Assembly (NCBI RefSeq): GCF_008629655.1
Contig: NZ_VWSG01000002.1
Coordinates: 307,733-371,732 of the forward strand
Source: Paenimyroides baculatum
GTDB taxonomy: Bacteria > Bacteroidota > Bacteroidia > Flavobacteriales > Flavobacteriaceae
Direction: 5' to 3'
Length of the DNA stretch: 64,000 nucleotides
The notes beneath the pieces are model-generated. The model did not search any database. It saw only the letters and a program-made list of their open reading frames with translations, and was not told where the DNA came from. The position numbers and the translations under genes were made by a program. Shown here in pieces: positions 62,000 through 64,000 of the stretch. Numbering within the stretch: the first letter of the stretch is position 1; each line of letters starts with the position of its first letter.

Positions 62000-63225
62000 G
62001 TGAAGGAGTAAATATTCCAAATGGCTGGGTAGAAACTACATTAGGTAAATCAATTAATCTAATTGGAGGTGGCACTCCCAATACTAAAATTGAAGAATAT
62101 TGGAATGGTGAAATTCCTTGGCTATCGGTAGTTGATTTTAATAATGATAATCGTTGGGTAAGTTCTGCAGAAAAATCAATCACAGAATTAGGTTTAAAAA
62201 ATAGTTCAACAAAGTTATTAGATGTTGGAGATATTATTATTTCAGCACGTGGTACTGTTGGTGCATTAGCTCAATTAAAAAAGTCAATGGCTTTTAACCA
62301 ATCTTGTTATGGAATTAAAGAAAAATTAGATGTTACAGATAAGAATTATCTCTTTTATTTACTTAAATATTCAATTATTCAAATAAACCGAAATACATAT
62401 GGAGCTGTTTTTGATACAATTACAACTAAAACATTTGATTTTATAAATGTAATAATCCCAAAAAACATTGAAGAACAAAAATCCATAGCAGCAATCCTAA
62501 CCGCTTTTGATGACAAAATAGAACTTCTACAAGCCCAAAATAAAACCCTCGAAGAACTCGCACAAACTATTTTCAAAGAATGGTTTGGAAAATATTCCGT
62601 AGAGGATGAATTGCCAGAGGGTTGGAGAATTGGAAAGTTATCTGAAATTGCAAATTTAAAATCTGGTTTTGCATTTAAAGCAGAAGATTTTATTGAAGAA
62701 TCAAATTTTAAAGCAATAAAAATAAAAGATTTAAAAGGAAATGGAAATATTAGTTTAAGTGATATTTCAGCAATTACAGAAGATATTACAAAATTGGGCA
62801 GAGTTCAATATTTTAAGTTAGATGAAGGAGATATTTTGTTAGCAATGTCTGGAAACACCACAGGAAAAATTGGTGTTTTACCTTCATCAGAGAATGAAAT
62901 TTATTTAAACCAACGTGTTGGTAAGTTCTTTTTAAAGAATAATATTTATAAAAGTTATTTATATAATTTTTTGATGTCAAATGATTATGAGAATAAAATT
63001 TTAGCAATGGGTTATGGTAGTGCTCAGCCAAATATAAATCCTACTCAAATTGAGAATATTGATATTTGTTATCCAGATGAAAGAAAATTAAATGCTTATT
63101 TAGGTATCTCAAATCCTATTTTCGAAAAAGTTTTAAAAAACAATACCCAAATCCATACCCTCACTCAAACCCGTGATGCCTTATTACCAAAATTAATGAG
63201 TGGAGAAATACGTGTAAAAATGTAA
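61996..63225 (+). CDS. hsdS: Type I restriction-modification specificity subunit HsdS
   Basis: A 409-residue specificity subunit with two target-recognition domains. TRD1 (about 10-160) begins GWVETTLGKSINLIGGGTP; the central helical spacer (IPKNIEEQKSIAAILTAFDDKIELLQ, about 155-195) leads to TRD2 (about 205-370), which starts GWRIGKLSEIANLKSGFAF. The distal helix TQTRDALLPKLMSGEIRV ends the protein. Central and distal spacers share the usual repeat similarity. It sets the DNA target of the HsdM methyltransferase; the recognition site cannot be read from the sequence. The 4-base overlap with hsdM couples their translation. Confidence 0.95.
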   Translation: MSEGVNIPNGWVETTLGKSINLIGGGTPNTKIEEYWNGEIPWLSVVDFNNDNRWVSSAEKSITELGLKNSSTKLLDVGDIIISARGTVGALAQLKKSMAFNQSCYGIKEKLDVTDKNYLFYLLKYSIIQINRNTYGAVFDTITTKTFDFINVIIPKNIEEQKSIAAILTAFDDKIELLQAQNKTLEELAQTIFKEWFGKYSVEDELPEGWRIGKLSEIANLKSGFAFKAEDFIEESNFKAIKIKDLKGNGNISLSDISAITEDITKLGRVQYFKLDEGDILLAMSGNTTGKIGVLPSSENEIYLNQRVGKFFLKNNIYKSYLYNFLMSNDYENKILAMGYGSAQPNINPTQIENIDICYPDERKLNAYLGISNPIFEKVLKNNTQIHTLTQTRDALLPKLMSGEIRVKM

Positions 63226-63229
63226 AATT

Positions 63230-63799
63230 ATGATGCGAAAAATTGGTTTATTTATCTTATCACTTTGGTTATTTTTTATTCTAACAATAATTATAACGAT
63301 TCAGATTCCTGTCTATTTCGCAGAAGATTATGTATTTATTGGTTGGTATGAATTTTTATCAACCAACATTATTCCTATATTTTGCTTATTAGGTATTATT
63401 GGTGGTTTTGCTTCCTTTTTCGATTTTAAATATGTTTTAAAAGATGCAACAAATATGCCTTTCAGTATCAATAAAATTGAAAATATAAATTATGAGCATT
63501 TAACATTTCTTACTACCTATATTGTGCCTTTAGTCTGTTTCAATTTTGTTGAGATACGATATCAAATTGTATTAATGATAGTAATAATTGTTATTTGTGC
63601 TATATATGTTAAAACTGATTTATTTTATGCAAATCCAACATTAGCACTACTTGGATTTAAAATCTATAAAATTGATGGCAATTTTGAAGATGGTATTAGA
63701 GAAGGAATAATTCTTATTTCTAAGGATAATTTAATAAAAAATCAAAGGTGCGATTACTTAAAGTTAGACGATAGAATATATTACGCCAAAATAAAATAA
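63230..63799 (+). CDS. kwaA: Four-helix membrane protein, probable Kiwa defence protein KwaA
   Basis: A 189-residue protein with four predicted membrane helices (about 5-28, 43-65, 91-109 and 111-127) and a soluble C-terminal domain (about 130-189; GDILISKDN-type segment ending CDYLKLDDRIYYAKIK). Size, topology and the polar tail fit KwaA, the membrane sensor of the Kiwa anti-phage system. It starts 4 bases after hsdS and is followed 1 base later by a gene resembling kwaB, both inside a type I R-M operon. The assignment is by topology and context, not by a database match. Confidence 0.55.
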   Translation: MMRKIGLFILSLWLFFILTIIITIQIPVYFAEDYVFIGWYEFLSTNIIPIFCLLGIIGGFASFFDFKYVLKDATNMPFSINKIENINYEHLTFLTTYIVPLVCFNFVEIRYQIVLMIVIIVICAIYVKTDLFYANPTLALLGFKIYKIDGNFEDGIREGIILISKDNLIKNQRCDYLKLDDRIYYAKIK

Positions 63800-63800
63800 A

Positions 63801-64000
63801 ATGACAAGAAATGAATTAATTGAAGGTTTAAATAATGTTTTGAATCAGCAAGAGCAACTTTCTACTGTGGTTTTTGCAGTTATGAAGGAAACATTAATAA
63901 TTAAAAAGCTTAATATTCATAATGATGAAATTAACCACATTCAAAATATGTTTATTGGTAGTATCAATGATAAAATTATTAATGTAGAAGAACAAACTAT
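63801..64000 (+). CDS. kwaB: Probable KwaB (DUF4868-like) protein, 5' part only
   Basis: The first 66 codons of a gene that runs off the window: an ATG at 63801, one base after the KwaA-like stop. The start MTRNELIEGLNNVLNQQEQL and the later MFIGSINDKIINVEEQ fit the N-terminal pattern of DUF4868 proteins, which include KwaB, the effector partner of KwaA. Only the start is visible, so this is moderate at best. Confidence 0.5.
   Translation, partial: MTRNELIEGLNNVLNQQEQLSTVVFAVMKETLIIKKLNIHNDEINHIQNMFIGSINDKIINVEEQT

Noticed and set aside
1..64000. Transposase, integrase or phage genes to explain the repeats
   Set aside because: No frame of suitable length carries DDE, tyrosine or serine recombinase motifs.

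Overview
The window is AT-rich DNA from a member of the phylum Bacteroidota, most likely class Flavobacteriia. The evidence is a SusC/SusD pair, TonB-dependent receptors with an N-terminal carboxypeptidase-regulatory-like domain, a type IX secretion (Por) C-terminal sorting domain, an RteC protein, a DUF6520-like peptide, and several matches to the Bacteroidota promoter -7 element TAnnTTTG. I see no rRNA, tRNA, CRISPR array or transposase gene.

Region 1 (about 0.3-24.8 kb) is a dense general-stress and DNA-maintenance island. It holds a DoxX-like membrane protein, SDR oxidoreductases, a DUF72 protein, an Fpg/Nei glycosylase, a zinc alcohol dehydrogenase, the Ku/LigD end-joining pair, a catalase-like protein, a large HPII-type catalase, three DUF892 (YciE/YciF-type) ferritin-like proteins, a very acidic Ser/Gly/Arg-repeat protein ending in a YciG-like KGG motif, a DUF421 protein, two tandem general-stress SDRs and a CinA/PncC-type amidase. 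Many tiny, very hydrophilic proteins lie among them. LigD is split in two by a shift at an A10 homopolymer, and a small lipoprotein gene at 23.2 kb is also frame-shifted.

Region 2 (about 24.8-34 kb, with copies at 1-280, 39-41 kb and 56-59.5 kb) is gene-poor and filled with modular non-coding repeats, among which sit two AraC regulators, an erythromycin-esterase-like protein and small membrane or lipoproteins. A minus-strand small-RNA gene with a good -7 box and terminator sits at 29.44-29.51 kb.

Region 3 (33.9-41.6 kb) is the most intriguing conserved-looking cluster: RteC, an alpha-oxoamine synthase fused to GNAT-like domains, a STAS-like small protein, a PAS/AraC regulator, a MauE/DoxX-like membrane protein, a propeller-like exported protein, and a short DUF6520-type secreted Cys peptide preceded by a strongly palindromic leader. 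Its function is not known to me.

Region 4 (41.7-58 kb) contains a Lys-rich protein, then nutrient-uptake loci: a secreted tyrosine-phosphatase-like enzyme with a TonB receptor and a membrane-bound AraC regulator; a T9SS cargo protein; and a SusC-SusD-S9 peptidase operon that probably imports peptides. A lipoprotein with propeller-like repeats follows.

Region 5 (59.6-64 kb, running off the end) is a defence island: a structured RNA candidate on the minus strand, an HTH regulator behind an inverted repeat, type I R-M hsdM and hsdS, then a four-helix membrane protein and the start of a second gene that together look like the Kiwa genes kwaA and kwaB. hsdR is not in the window.
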